From contig CAJMKK010000009.1 of NCBI GenBank assembly GCA_905214105.1, positions 18,289 to 82,288 of the forward strand: a stretch of 64,000 bases of DNA, read 5' to 3'. This DNA comes from an uncultured bacterium (GTDB taxonomy: Bacteria > Actinomycetota > Coriobacteriia > Coriobacteriales > Coriobacteriaceae). The position numbers were made by a program, and so were the translations under genes. Positions 1 through 7,509 of this stretch are shown piece after piece; position 1 is the stretch's first letter; every line of letters begins with the position of its first letter. The notes under the pieces are model-generated. The model had not been told where the DNA came from, did no database searches, and saw nothing but the letters and a program-made list of their open reading frames with translations.

Positions 1-985
1 CGATCTGGGCGGCCTCGGCGAGGACCTGCTCGCAGAGCTCGGCCGGCCGCATGGGGGTCCTCTCCGCCCCGCCGGACCCGCGCGAGGCCTCGATGAGCAG
101 GCGCACGTAGCCGTCGAGCCTTTCGACACCGTCGGCTATGTCGCGCGCGGCGGCCGAGAGGTCGGCGTCATTCTCATCTTCCAGCTCCTCCGCCACGAAG
201 TCGGCGTTGGCGCGCAGCACGGTGAGCGGCGTCTTGAGGTCGTGGGCGAGCGACGCCATCTGCTCGCGCTGCCCCCGCTCCGCGGCCCAGCGGGCCTCGA
301 GCGACTCGGCGAGGGAGGCCCGCATGGCGTCCATCGCGGCGAGGACGTCGTTCACCTCGCGCACGTTGGTGCTGCCGACCGCGAAGTCGAGCTCCCCCGC
401 GCCGACGCGCCCCGCCGCCTCCGCGAGCGGCGCCATCTTGCGCGAGATCACGCGGCTCGCGCGTCGCGCCACGAGCGCGAGCGCGAGCGCGCTTCCCGCC
501 GCAGCGCCGACGAGCATGAGGTTCTGCGGGTTGGGAAGCAGGCCGACGAGGTCGCGCGAGACCCACTGCGGCAGGTACTCGCTGACGAGTGCGCAGGCCC
601 CGCCGCCCTTGAGCGGGAACGCGGCGTAGGTGAGGCCCGAACCCCCGCCCTCGATCTCCACTGTGCCCGGATCCGCGGCGAGTGCCGTACGGGCCATTTC
701 CGTCGCGTCCTCGAGCCGCGTGCTCTCGAGGTCTGTCATCAGCACGTATCCGTCCTTGTTCAGAATGAGGTAGCGGTACGCCGTCGGCACGTCCTGCTGC
801 CCGCAGACGCCGTCGCGTGCCAGGCCCTCCGCGACCTCGCGCGCATTGGCCGGCCCCCAGCTTGCCTCGTAGACGAAGCCCGCGTTGATCGCCACGGAGA
901 GCACCATGAACGAGGCGAGCCACGCCGTGGCAACCGCCGCGAACGCGTAGGCGAAGTAGCGCGCGATGACGAAGGAAAGCGGCAT
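1..985 (-). CDS. Sensor histidine kinase (partial, 3' end outside window)
   Basis: The first 328 residues of a membrane sensor kinase that would phosphorylate the response regulator encoded just upstream. Visible parts: a first membrane helix at about residues 10-33, an extracytoplasmic sensor segment to about 150, a second helix near 155-173, a HAMP-like linker to about 225, and the HisKA H-box SLAHDLKTPL with the phospho-acceptor His at 248. The ATPase domain lies beyond the window edge. The ATG at 985 is preceded by a GAGG-type ribosome site and sits 26 bases after the regulator stop. The gene closes an ABC transporter and two-component operon, so it probably senses a cell-envelope antimicrobial. 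It was read directly from the minus strand; the longer open frames over it are shadows. Confidence 0.85.
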   Translation of the reverse strand, partial: MPLSFVIARYFAYAFAAVATAWLASFMVLSVAINAGFVYEASWGPANAREVAEGLARDGVCGQQDVPTAYRYLILNKDGYVLMTDLESTRLEDATEMARTALAADPGTVEIEGGGSGLTYAAFPLKGGGACALVSEYLPQWVSRDLVGLLPNPQNLMLVGAAAGSALALALVARRASRVISRKMAPLAEAAGRVGAGELDFAVGSTNVREVNDVLAAMDAMRASLAESLEARWAAERGQREQMASLAHDLKTPLTVLRANADFVAEELEDENDADLSAAARDIADGVERLDGYVRLLIEASRGSGGAERTPMRPAELCEQVLAEAAQI

Positions 986-1011
986 GCCGCCGCGACCTCG
1001 CGCCCCGATCC

Positions 1012-1674
1012 TCAGAGCTGCCACTTGTACCCCATCCCCCAGACGGTCGCGATCGGATCGGCGCCGGCCTCGGAGAGTTTCCTCCGGGCGCGGCTGACCT
1101 GCATGGATATGGCCGCGTCGTCGGCGTCGCTCTCCCAGCCGAGTACCGCCTCGCGTATCTGCGCGCGGCTCATGACCTGCCCGGGGTGGCGGGCGAGGTA
1201 CTCGCAGATGGCGTACTCGGTGGGCGTGAGCGGCACGGCCTTGTCGCCCACGGCGAGGCCGCGCGCCCCGAGGTCGATCCGCACCTCCCCGAAGGAGAGG
1301 GCGTGCGAGCGCGGCCGGCGCTCACGGCGTAGATGGGCCGCGACCTTGGCGCGCAGCTCCGCGGCCCCGAAGGGCTTGCGGACGTAGTCGTCGGCGCCCA
1401 GGCCGTAGGCGGCCACGGCGTCCTCCTCGGCCACGCGCGCGGTCAGGAAGACGATGGGGCCGTCGAAGTCCGGGCGGATCTGCCGCACGAGCTCGAAGCC
1501 GTCGAACCCCGGCATCATGACGTCGCAGAGCACGAGGTCGAAGCGCGAGAGGTCCATCCCCGGGACCGCCGTCGGGTCCGCCGCCCTGACGACCTCATGG
1601 CCGTCGCGGCCGAGGACTCGCGCGAGCGCGTCGAGGATCGCCCGTTCATCATCCACTGCCAGTATCCTCGCCAT
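1012..1674 (-). CDS. OmpR/PhoB-family response regulator
   Basis: A two-component DNA-binding regulator of 220 residues. The receiver domain (1-115) has the acidic pair in AVDDE, the phospho-acceptor Asp at about 51 in LVLCDVMMPG, and the conserved Lys in VRKPF. The C-terminal half is a winged helix of the OmpR type (VPLTPTEYAICEYLARHP). The start at 1674 is chosen because AGGAGG lies 5-6 bases upstream; the open frame extends further but without a site. It lies between the YxeA-like gene and the histidine kinase and probably controls the upstream ABC transporter operon. Confidence 0.93.
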   Translation of the reverse strand: MARILAVDDERAILDALARVLGRDGHEVVRAADPTAVPGMDLSRFDLVLCDVMMPGFDGFELVRQIRPDFDGPIVFLTARVAEEDAVAAYGLGADDYVRKPFGAAELRAKVAAHLRRERRPRSHALSFGEVRIDLGARGLAVGDKAVPLTPTEYAICEYLARHPGQVMSRAQIREAVLGWESDADDAAISMQVSRARRKLSEAGADPIATVWGMGYKWQL

Positions 1675-1718
1675 GTTGACCTCCTGAAACTCTCGTCGGA
1701 ATTGTACTAGCGCCGTAC

Positions 1719-2120
1719 TCAGCGGTCCAGAGCCCTGCGCGCAGCCGCGGGCGGCTCGGCCGCGTCGCACGCGCGGTAGCGCACGCCCGAGCCGCCGCGT
1801 GCCTCGATCTCGAGCCAGCCCTCGCCGTCCGACTCCCGCCCGAAGAAGATGAGCTGGAGCTCTCGGACATTGCCTCTGTCATCCGCCGCGTCCACCAGGT
1901 AGACGTAGTTTGCCCCCGCCCCGGTGGCGTCGGCGTAGGAGCTCGCGTGGCTGCCGGGCTCGGGCGCGGGCGCCCACATGGCGATCTCAGGGTTGGGCAG
2001 CACGCGGTCGGCGATCGAGCGCAGCGCCGACCCCCAGCCGGCGTCGAGCAGGGCATTCCCGCCCAGGACGAGCGCTGCGGAGAGGAGGACGAGCATGGCG
2101 GCGAGCGGCCTCCTATGCAT
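1719..2120 (-). CDS. Small exported protein, YxeA/DUF1093-like
   Basis: A 133-residue protein with an N-terminal hydrophobic signal or anchor (about residues 5-25). The remainder resembles the YxeA (DUF1093) family: a YVYLVD strand, a glycine-rich GWLEIEARGG segment, and RYRACDAAEPPAAA, which matches the usual tyrosine-valine-proline ending of that family. Such proteins often sit beside peptide-antibiotic ABC transporters; their function is unknown. The start at 2120 overlaps the end of the upstream permease by eight bases, so translation is probably coupled. The family call rests on pattern, not alignment. Confidence 0.6.
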   Translation of the reverse strand: MHRRPLAAMLVLLSAALVLGGNALLDAGWGSALRSIADRVLPNPEIAMWAPAPEPGSHASSYADATGAGANYVYLVDAADDRGNVRELQLIFFGRESDGEGWLEIEARGGSGVRYRACDAAEPPAAARRALDR

Positions 2121-2928
2121 CTGCCCTCCCGTCCTCGAAGCGGCAGAACCAGGCGAGAAGGACGGCGTCGGCTGCCAGGGTGAGCACGAGGCTAGCGAGC
2201 GCAGTCGTGAGGAGAGGGCCCGCCGCGCGTGCGGCGTCGATAAAGGCCTCCACCCCGAGCGACCCCAGGCGAGCGGGCCAGGCGAGCGGCACCCAGCACA
2301 GGGGCGTCGCCAGGGCACCGGTGAGCTCGCCGGTCATGAGGCCGTGCGCAAGTCCGCCCACCGAGAAGAACGCGAGGAGCACCCCCGCAGCGCCGGCGCC
2401 GATGGTGGCGTTGCGGCCGAGGCGCAGGGCCACGCCGAGCCCCAGCGCGTAGAGGGGCAGGCTGCCCAGCACGATGCCCGCCCACGCGGCCGCAAGCGGA
2501 GCGGGCCCGAGCGGCAGGCGCCCGGCGACGGCGAGCACGGCCCCGAACACGCCGAGCGCCACGGCCAGCGCGGCGGCGCCGAGCGCCGCAAGGGCGAGTA
2601 GCTTTGCCGCGACGGCGCGCCCGCGCGAGGGGACCGCCGTGAGGTTGGCGAGGCGCCCGGCAGCGCGCTCCTCGTCCACGGCAAGTCCGCAGACGATGGC
2701 GGACATGAGCGGCATGAGGGCGCCAAGGAACTGGACGTAGGCGTCTGCGCCCAGCGCCGGGTCCCATCGGGCTACGGAGAAGTACTCGCCGCAGGCAAGA
2801 CCGGCCGCCAGGCCGCAGACGAGGTGCACCGCCGTGAGCGGGGAGCGCGCCAGGCGCAGGGCCTCGGAGAGCAGGGCCCGCGGGAGGGTCATGCGCGGCG
2901 TCGGGTCGGAGATTCGCGACATGGCCAT
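2113..2928 (-). CDS. ABC-2 type permease, lantibiotic-immunity (LanG-like)
   Basis: A 271-residue integral membrane protein with about six hydrophobic segments, of the size and layout of EpiG/MutG permeases that pair with a second permease and one ATPase to expel lantibiotics. The segment DEERAAGRLANLTAVPSRGR between helices 2 and 3 matches the cytoplasmic coupling region of ABC-2 permeases. The ATG at 2928 overlaps the stop of the preceding permease (TGATG) and has a GAGGAG site. The substrate cannot be read from sequence; bacitracin-like or other cationic peptides are also possible. Confidence 0.8.
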   Translation of the reverse strand: MAMSRISDPTPRMTLPRALLSEALRLARSPLTAVHLVCGLAAGLACGEYFSVARWDPALGADAYVQFLGALMPLMSAIVCGLAVDEERAAGRLANLTAVPSRGRAVAAKLLALAALGAAALAVALGVFGAVLAVAGRLPLGPAPLAAAWAGIVLGSLPLYALGLGVALRLGRNATIGAGAAGVLLAFFSVGGLAHGLMTGELTGALATPLCWVPLAWPARLGSLGVEAFIDAARAAGPLLTTALASLVLTLAADAVLLAWFCRFEDGRADA

Positions 2929-3698
2929 CACCTCTCCTCGGAGTGCGCGAACCAGGCCGCGCCCGCCGCCGTGAGCGCGGCGAACGCGAGCGCGCTGACC
3001 GCAAGGCCCGCCAGCGTGAGCATGCCATCCGCCGCGAGCGCCCCGCCGAGCGCCATGTCCGCCGCGAGTGGCTCGCCGCTCGGCAGCACGGGGATGAAGC
3101 TCGTGGGGATGACCATGCTCGCCGACGGCGGAAAGAGCTGCGGCAACGGAACCAACGACCAGGCGAACCCACCCACGAGCTGCGCGACGAGCGGGCAGAA
3201 GATGCCCGCGAGCACGCCGAGCCGCACCGTGAGAAAGAGCCCTGCGGGAATCATCCACGCCACGGTCACCGTGTTGACGAGCGCGCAGAAGAGCATCGTG
3301 AGCGTACCCGCGGCCGTGAGGCCCTGCGAGGAGAACGCCGATCCCGCGAGGTAGATGCCGAAGACCACAAGGTTCGAGAGCGTACAGAGCGCGAGGCACC
3401 AGAGCGCCTTGGCCCACCAGGCGCGCCCGAGCGGGAAGCCCAGGCCCAAAAGCCCCCGCATCCGCGTGCGCGCGTCCGCCCGCGCGACGCACGCCACCAC
3501 GAGCGAGAGAGCTACGGGCAGGAAGAGCACGTACCAGTAGTTCCATGCGCTGAATATCTGCACGCCCCGGTAGGGCATCGCGCCGAGCAGCGGCATCGGC
3601 AGCGCCATGAGCACGGCCAGGCGAACCGGCGCCGCGTGGCGCGACTTCAGGGCCTCGGCGCGCAGGCTCGCGAGCAGGCCGCCTTTCTCGCCGGTCAT
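2928..3698 (-). CDS. ABC-2 type permease, lantibiotic-immunity (LanE-like)
   Basis: A 256-residue membrane protein with about six helices, the first permease of the exporter. It starts with a short charged N terminus (SLRAEALKSRH) typical of EpiE/MutE proteins, and has the extracellular PTSFIPVLPSGEPL segment before the last helices. The start overlaps the ATPase stop by four bases (ATGA), and its own stop overlaps the next permease, giving a translationally coupled ATPase-permease-permease set like CprABC or EpiFEG. No lantibiotic precursor gene is visible nearby, so this is probably self-standing resistance. Confidence 0.82.
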   Translation of the reverse strand: MTGEKGGLLASLRAEALKSRHAAPVRLAVLMALPMPLLGAMPYRGVQIFSAWNYWYVLFLPVALSLVVACVARADARTRMRGLLGLGFPLGRAWWAKALWCLALCTLSNLVVFGIYLAGSAFSSQGLTAAGTLTMLFCALVNTVTVAWMIPAGLFLTVRLGVLAGIFCPLVAQLVGGFAWSLVPLPQLFPPSASMVIPTSFIPVLPSGEPLAADMALGGALAADGMLTLAGLAVSALAFAALTAAGAAWFAHSEER

Positions 3699-4423
3699 GC
3701 CGCCACCTCCCCGCGCGCTCGTCGCCCTTCCCGGCAGAAGCTCATGAAGAGTTCCTCGAGGTCCTGCCCTGGCCGAAGCACATCCTCGTAGGCGAGGCGC
3801 CCCCCGCAGATGATGCCGATGGTGTCCGCCATCTGCTGCACCTCTGAGAGGATGTGGCTCGAGACGATCACCGTCGTACCCGCCGCCGCGAAGCCGCGGA
3901 TCTGGTCGCGCAGCTCCTCGATGCCGATGGGGTCGAGGCCGTTGGTGGGCTCATCGAGCACGAGCAGGCGTGGCCGGGCGATCAGCGCCAGCGCGAGCCC
4001 TAGGCGCTGCCGCATGCCCATCGAGAAGCGCCCGGCGCGCTTCTTCCTGGTGTCCGCGAGGCCCACGGCGGCGAGCACCTCATCTATGCGGCTCTCGGGA
4101 AGGCCCAGCAGCGTGGTGCGCACGCGCAGGTTCTCGCGCGCGGTGAGGTTGGGGTAGAGCGGCGCCTCCTCGATGAGGCTGCCGATTGCGTAGAGGTCCT
4201 CGCGACGCCAGGCGTGCCCGGCAAAGAGAATCTCCCCGGCCGTCGGCCGCAGCATCCCGCAGATCATCTTGAGCGTTGTCGACTTGCCGGCGCCGTTGGG
4301 ACCGAGCAGCCCGTACACCTCGCCCTCGTGGATATGAAGGCTCACGTCGGCCACGGCGTCCTGCGCCTGGTCGCCGCGGCCGAAGCGCTTGGTGAGCCCG
4401 CGCGTCTCGAGCATGTAACCCAT
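3695..4423 (-). CDS. ABC transporter ATP-binding protein, lantibiotic-immunity (LanF-like)
   Basis: The 242-residue ATPase of the peptide-resistance exporter. Walker A is GPNGAGKST (41-49), the signature is the atypical FSMGMRQR, Walker B is LLVLDEPTNGLD, and the switch His is in SSHIL. The segment SLIEEAPLYPNLTARENL is typical of the EpiF/MutF/BcrA branch. It is the first gene of the operon; AAAGGA lies seven bases before the ATG. A second in-frame ATG three codons on is possible. The gene is strongly GC-rich compared with the genes right of 4800. Confidence 0.93.
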   Translation of the reverse strand: MGYMLETRGLTKRFGRGDQAQDAVADVSLHIHEGEVYGLLGPNGAGKSTTLKMICGMLRPTAGEILFAGHAWRREDLYAIGSLIEEAPLYPNLTARENLRVRTTLLGLPESRIDEVLAAVGLADTRKKRAGRFSMGMRQRLGLALALIARPRLLVLDEPTNGLDPIGIEELRDQIRGFAAAGTTVIVSSHILSEVQQMADTIGIICGGRLAYEDVLRPGQDLEELFMSFCREGRRARGEVAA

Positions 4424-4634
4424 GGGTTTATCCTTTCTCTTCCGGGCGCGCGGGCCGAGCCACCGTGCCCGCGCGCCTTACCTTTCGGGTTCACCATCCA
4501 TGGTGGGGCGCGTTTCTAACGAAGCCGTAACGGCCGTTGGGTTCTTTTGGCGCTAGCCCTTCTCGACCCGCACATCATGATTAATTTGCTTAAGGCAACA
4601 ACTTTCCCGACCGATGTAATCACCGAATCAAAAC

Positions 4635-4691
4635 GTGTACATAAGCCATCAAAGATGCCGAAAAATGTCATATTTGGAGGCTGATGTACAC
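4635..4691. repeat. Inverted repeat with 13-base arms
   Basis: GTGTACATAAGCC at 4635-4647 pairs with GGCTGATGTACAC at 4679-4691 (12 of 13 positions) across a 31-base AT-rich loop. No T-run follows on either strand, so it does not look like a terminator. It could be a regulator site or the scar of a small element. Confidence 0.5.
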
Positions 4692-4754
4692 AAATGCAGA
4701 ATCCCGCACAACCCAGTAGCATCCTCCATATGTCTGGACTCTCTATGCTTACGC

Positions 4755-4783
4755 TGGATAGACATCGCCAGAACGGGTATAGT
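4755..4783 (+). promoter_or_regulatory. Sigma-70-type promoter of the phosphatidyltransferase gene
   Basis: TGGATA and TATAGT are separated by 17 bases, with the likely start point about 30 bases before the GTG start at 4820. Predicted by eye only. Confidence 0.45.
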
Positions 4784-4819
4784 ATCGAAAGTTTTGTCGT
4801 TTACCAGCGGGGGAGTCCT

Positions 4820-5524
4820 GTGGGCATCAAGAAGAAGATCAAAAAGGAGCTTATCGGCACCTCCGATTACCCGTCGAATAAGATCTTCACGATCTCCAAT
4901 TTCATCACCTTTACGCGCCTCGTGCTCACGCTCGTCTTCCTGTACCTGTTTGTGACGGACAACAACCGTGTCGTCGCCATTGTCATCTATGCCATCGCGG
5001 CCTCCACCGACTGGATGGACGGTCAGATTGCCCGCATGACCAAAACGGTCTCATGGCTCGGCAAGGTCATGGATCCCATCTGCGACCGTGCGCTGTTGTT
5101 TACCGGCGTGCTGGGCCTGGTCGTCCGCGGCGAGCTTCCCATCTGGGTCTGCGTGCTCATTATCGGCCGCGATATCTACCTGGGCATCGGCACGCTCACC
5201 GTGCGGCACTACCACCGGCGCCCCATCGACGTCGTCTTTCCCGGCAAGATTGCCACGGCACTGCTCATGACCGGCTTCTCGCTCATGTTGCTTGGGTTCC
5301 CCGTCGTGGACGGCTGGCATCTGCTAGCCGCCACGTTCACGGCGTTCCCGGGCCTCAATGGCAGCTCGGTGCCCCTCGGCATCTTTTTTGTCTACGGCGG
5401 CGTCATCTTCTCCATGCTCACCGCTGTCATCTATACCATTAAGGGAGGGGTGGCCATTAAACAGGCCATCGCGCATCCCGAGGATGAGGACATCGACTTT
5501 CTGAACCCCGAAATCGAAGACTAG
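4820..5524 (+). CDS. CDP-alcohol phosphatidyltransferase (PgsA2-like)
   Basis: A 234-residue membrane enzyme that transfers a phosphatidyl group from CDP-diacylglycerol to an alcohol. The family motif is complete: D67-G68, A71-R72, G81, D85 and D89 within MDGQIAR...GKVMDPICD. Several hydrophobic helices follow. The GTG start at 4820 is chosen over an upstream ATG at 4694 because GGGGGAG lies just before it and a promoter sits between the two. It is a paralogue of pgsA at 25829. It is followed by FHA and MerR genes, as pgsA2 is followed by garA and ftsR in mycobacteria. The exact alcohol substrate is unknown. Confidence 0.85.
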   Translation: MGIKKKIKKELIGTSDYPSNKIFTISNFITFTRLVLTLVFLYLFVTDNNRVVAIVIYAIAASTDWMDGQIARMTKTVSWLGKVMDPICDRALLFTGVLGLVVRGELPIWVCVLIIGRDIYLGIGTLTVRHYHRRPIDVVFPGKIATALLMTGFSLMLLGFPVVDGWHLLAATFTAFPGLNGSSVPLGIFFVYGGVIFSMLTAVIYTIKGGVAIKQAIAHPEDEDIDFLNPEIED

Positions 5525-5589
5525 GTCGTTGGGGTATGATTACGTACGGTACATTTTTTGCGGCACGTCCGCGTTAGATAGGGGTTGTC

Positions 5590-6024
5590 ATGGACAACAA
5601 GGATAACAATATGCCTCAGAACGATAAGACTGCGGACGCTACCTGCGTTTTCCGTGTTCCTTCGAGCGATGTCACCGTTCCCGACCTTATGGCCAACGTG
5701 CGCATCACCGCTCCGGTTCTGTCCATCGTCAAGGGTCCGCAGACCGGAGCTGCCTTTGAACTCGAGGACGACGTGACCACTATCGGCCGCGATCCCGCGA
5801 ACGGCATCTTCCTCAACGACATGACTGTCTCGCGCAGCCACGCACGCATTATTCGTGAGGGCCTGGGCGCCCGTATTGAGGATCTGGGCTCGCTCAACGG
5901 CACCTGGGTCGACGGCGCCATCGTCAACGGTGCTCCGCTGCATGACGGCTCTTCCGTTCAGATCGGTACGTTCACGCTCATCTACCACGAGAGCACGCCG
6001 GAGCGCATCGAAACCGGTGAGTAG
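5590..6024 (+). CDS. FHA-domain protein, GarA/OdhI-like
   Basis: A 144-residue cytoplasmic phosphothreonine-binding protein. The C-terminal FHA domain (about 42-135) has G66-R67, SRSH at 81-84 and N103-G104, the canonical ligand residues. The N-terminal tail carries ATCVFR at 17-22, closely matching the kinase-phosphorylated TxVFR motif of GarA and OdhI, with Thr18 as the likely phosphosite. In relatives the phosphorylated tail folds onto its own FHA domain and releases metabolic enzymes. Next to it is an FtsR-like MerR gene, as in mycobacteria. What it controls here is unknown. Confidence 0.85.
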   Translation: MDNKDNNMPQNDKTADATCVFRVPSSDVTVPDLMANVRITAPVLSIVKGPQTGAAFELEDDVTTIGRDPANGIFLNDMTVSRSHARIIREGLGARIEDLGSLNGTWVDGAIVNGAPLHDGSSVQIGTFTLIYHESTPERIETGE

Positions 6025-6027
6025 GTA

Positions 6028-6912
6028 ATGGCCGAACGCAACTATCTGAGTATCGGCCAAGTCGTCAACCTACTTCGAGGCGCATACCCCGATTTATCGA
6101 ACTCAAAAATTAGATTTCTAGAAGATGAGGGGCTCATCGCCCCTCATCGAACGCCTAAGGGGTATCGCCAGTACTCCAAGGAAGACGTTGACCGTCTCGA
6201 GGTCATCCTGCACCTGCAGAAGACCCGCTACATGCCGCTCAACGTGATTAAGCAGCGCTTGGAAAACGCAACGGACCTGTCCACTTTGGCTTACGAGGTG
6301 GGTCTTCTGTCCGATGTCCCGCTTAAGACGGAGCCCAAGGAGACCAAGCAAAAGCTGCACCCCATCGAGACGATCCCCGATATGCTCGGTGTTGAGATCT
6401 CGTTTATCCGCTCCCTTGCCGAGAACGATCTCATCCGCATCATCAAGAGTCCGCAGAACCGTGAGCTCGTCGATGGCCGAGATTTCCCGATCATCCGTTA
6501 CTGCTCGGAGCTGTCGCGCTTCCACATTGAGCCGCGCAACCTGCGCCAGTACGTATCGTCGGCAAACCGCGAGTCTTCGATGTTTGAGCAGGTGCTTGTG
6601 AGCATGCTCGGCATGGATACCTCCGATGACGAACGCGACGCCAAGCTCGAGCGCGCCTTTAAGAAGCTGCACGACCTCACCGAGGGCGTGCACACCGCGC
6701 TACTTAAGAACCGTGTCTTTGAGTCGCTCAACGCAGTGGTCGAGGACGCTGACATCGATGCTCTCGATGAGGAGATCGCGCGTTCCGAATCCACCAAGAC
6801 TAAAAGCGATGGGGCAAGCGTCCCCGCGGTTGTCGCACACGACGAGTCGCTCGTACAGCCGTCCAAGGTCATCGTCACCTCGCATAGCTCGTCTGCTAAC
6901 ACGGGTAAATAA
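6028..6912 (+). CDS. MerR-family transcriptional regulator, FtsR-like
   Basis: A 294-residue regulator starting three bases after the FHA gene. The N-terminal MerR helix-turn-helix begins LSIGQVVNLL and includes SKIRFLEDEGLI and RQYSKEDVDRL (about 7-75). The middle holds a second helical region (VEISFIRSLAENDLIR) seen in actinobacterial FtsR proteins, and the C terminus is acidic and then Ser/Thr-rich. FtsR homologues regulate cell-division genes; position after a GarA-like gene supports this assignment. No ligand-binding cysteines are visible. Confidence 0.83.
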   Translation: MAERNYLSIGQVVNLLRGAYPDLSNSKIRFLEDEGLIAPHRTPKGYRQYSKEDVDRLEVILHLQKTRYMPLNVIKQRLENATDLSTLAYEVGLLSDVPLKTEPKETKQKLHPIETIPDMLGVEISFIRSLAENDLIRIIKSPQNRELVDGRDFPIIRYCSELSRFHIEPRNLRQYVSSANRESSMFEQVLVSMLGMDTSDDERDAKLERAFKKLHDLTEGVHTALLKNRVFESLNAVVEDADIDALDEEIARSESTKTKSDGASVPAVVAHDESLVQPSKVIVTSHSSSANTGK

Positions 6913-6948
6913 CCGCCGTCCACCCGGCAATCCATGAAAGGTCATGCC

Positions 6949-7479
6949 ATGTACGACTTCGAATCTCACATCGTCGATATCCCCAACTATCCCGAGCCCG
7001 GAGTCGTCTTTAAGGACATCACACCGCTCTTTGGCAATCCCGAGGCCCTGAAGGCCATGGTGGATGCCCTGGCCGAGCATTTTGCCGACATGGACATTAC
7101 CAAGGTCGTGGGACCCGAGGCCCGCGGCTTTATGGTCGGAGTTCCCGTGGCCGTCGCCCTGGGCGCCGGCTTTGTTCCCGCACGTAAGCCGGGCAAACTG
7201 CCGCGCAAGACGGTCAGCGAGAGCTACGAACTCGAGTATGGAACGGATTCTATCGAGATCCATGCCGATGCTATCAGCTCTAAAGATACCGTGTTGATTC
7301 TGGATGACTTGGTCGCGACGGGCGGAACCGTCGAGGCAACAGGTAAACTGGTGCGAGATATGGGCGCAAAGCTTGTAGGCTATGGCTGTATCCTTGAGCT
7401 TGCGTTTCTTAACCCGCGCGAGAAGCTCACGCCTTCCCATGAGGACGTTGAGCTCTTTAGCCTGGTAACGGTGGACTAG
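6949..7479 (+). CDS. apt: Adenine phosphoribosyltransferase
   Basis: Salvages adenine to AMP using PRPP. The 176-residue protein has the PRPP loop VLILDDLVATGGT, the flexible-loop segment RKPGKLPRKT and the N-terminal hallmark PEPGVVFKDITPLF. The start is set at 6949 because GAAAGG lies seven bases upstream; an ATG five codons earlier has no site. It is read in the same direction as the MerR gene with a 36-base gap and may share its transcript. Length is normal for the family. Confidence 0.96.
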   Translation: MYDFESHIVDIPNYPEPGVVFKDITPLFGNPEALKAMVDALAEHFADMDITKVVGPEARGFMVGVPVAVALGAGFVPARKPGKLPRKTVSESYELEYGTDSIEIHADAISSKDTVLILDDLVATGGTVEATGKLVRDMGAKLVGYGCILELAFLNPREKLTPSHEDVELFSLVTVD

Positions 7480-7509
7480 CCGTTACCCTAGTACTGGAAA
7501 GGAAGCTCC

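Larger units (their letters stand above)
4424..4819. other. Intergenic region with AT-rich segment and hairpin
   Basis: About 400 bases between two divergent genes. It should hold the promoter of the minus-strand ABC operon. A short CACCAT/ATGGTG palindrome lies at 4492-4505. An inverted repeat occupies 4635-4691. A sigma-70-like promoter for the plus-strand gene is at 4755-4783. Base composition changes abruptly here from very GC-rich on the left to AT-rich. Open frames in this stretch look like chance. Confidence 0.5.

Noticed and set aside
174..1387. Long frames over the histidine kinase and regulator genes
   Set aside because: Arg/Gly-rich translations without motifs. The true kinase frame was read directly and has HAMP and H-box motifs.
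4516..4722. 68-codon minus-strand frame in the AT-rich intergenic region
   Set aside because: No ribosome site, no recognisable motif, and it overlaps the inverted repeat.
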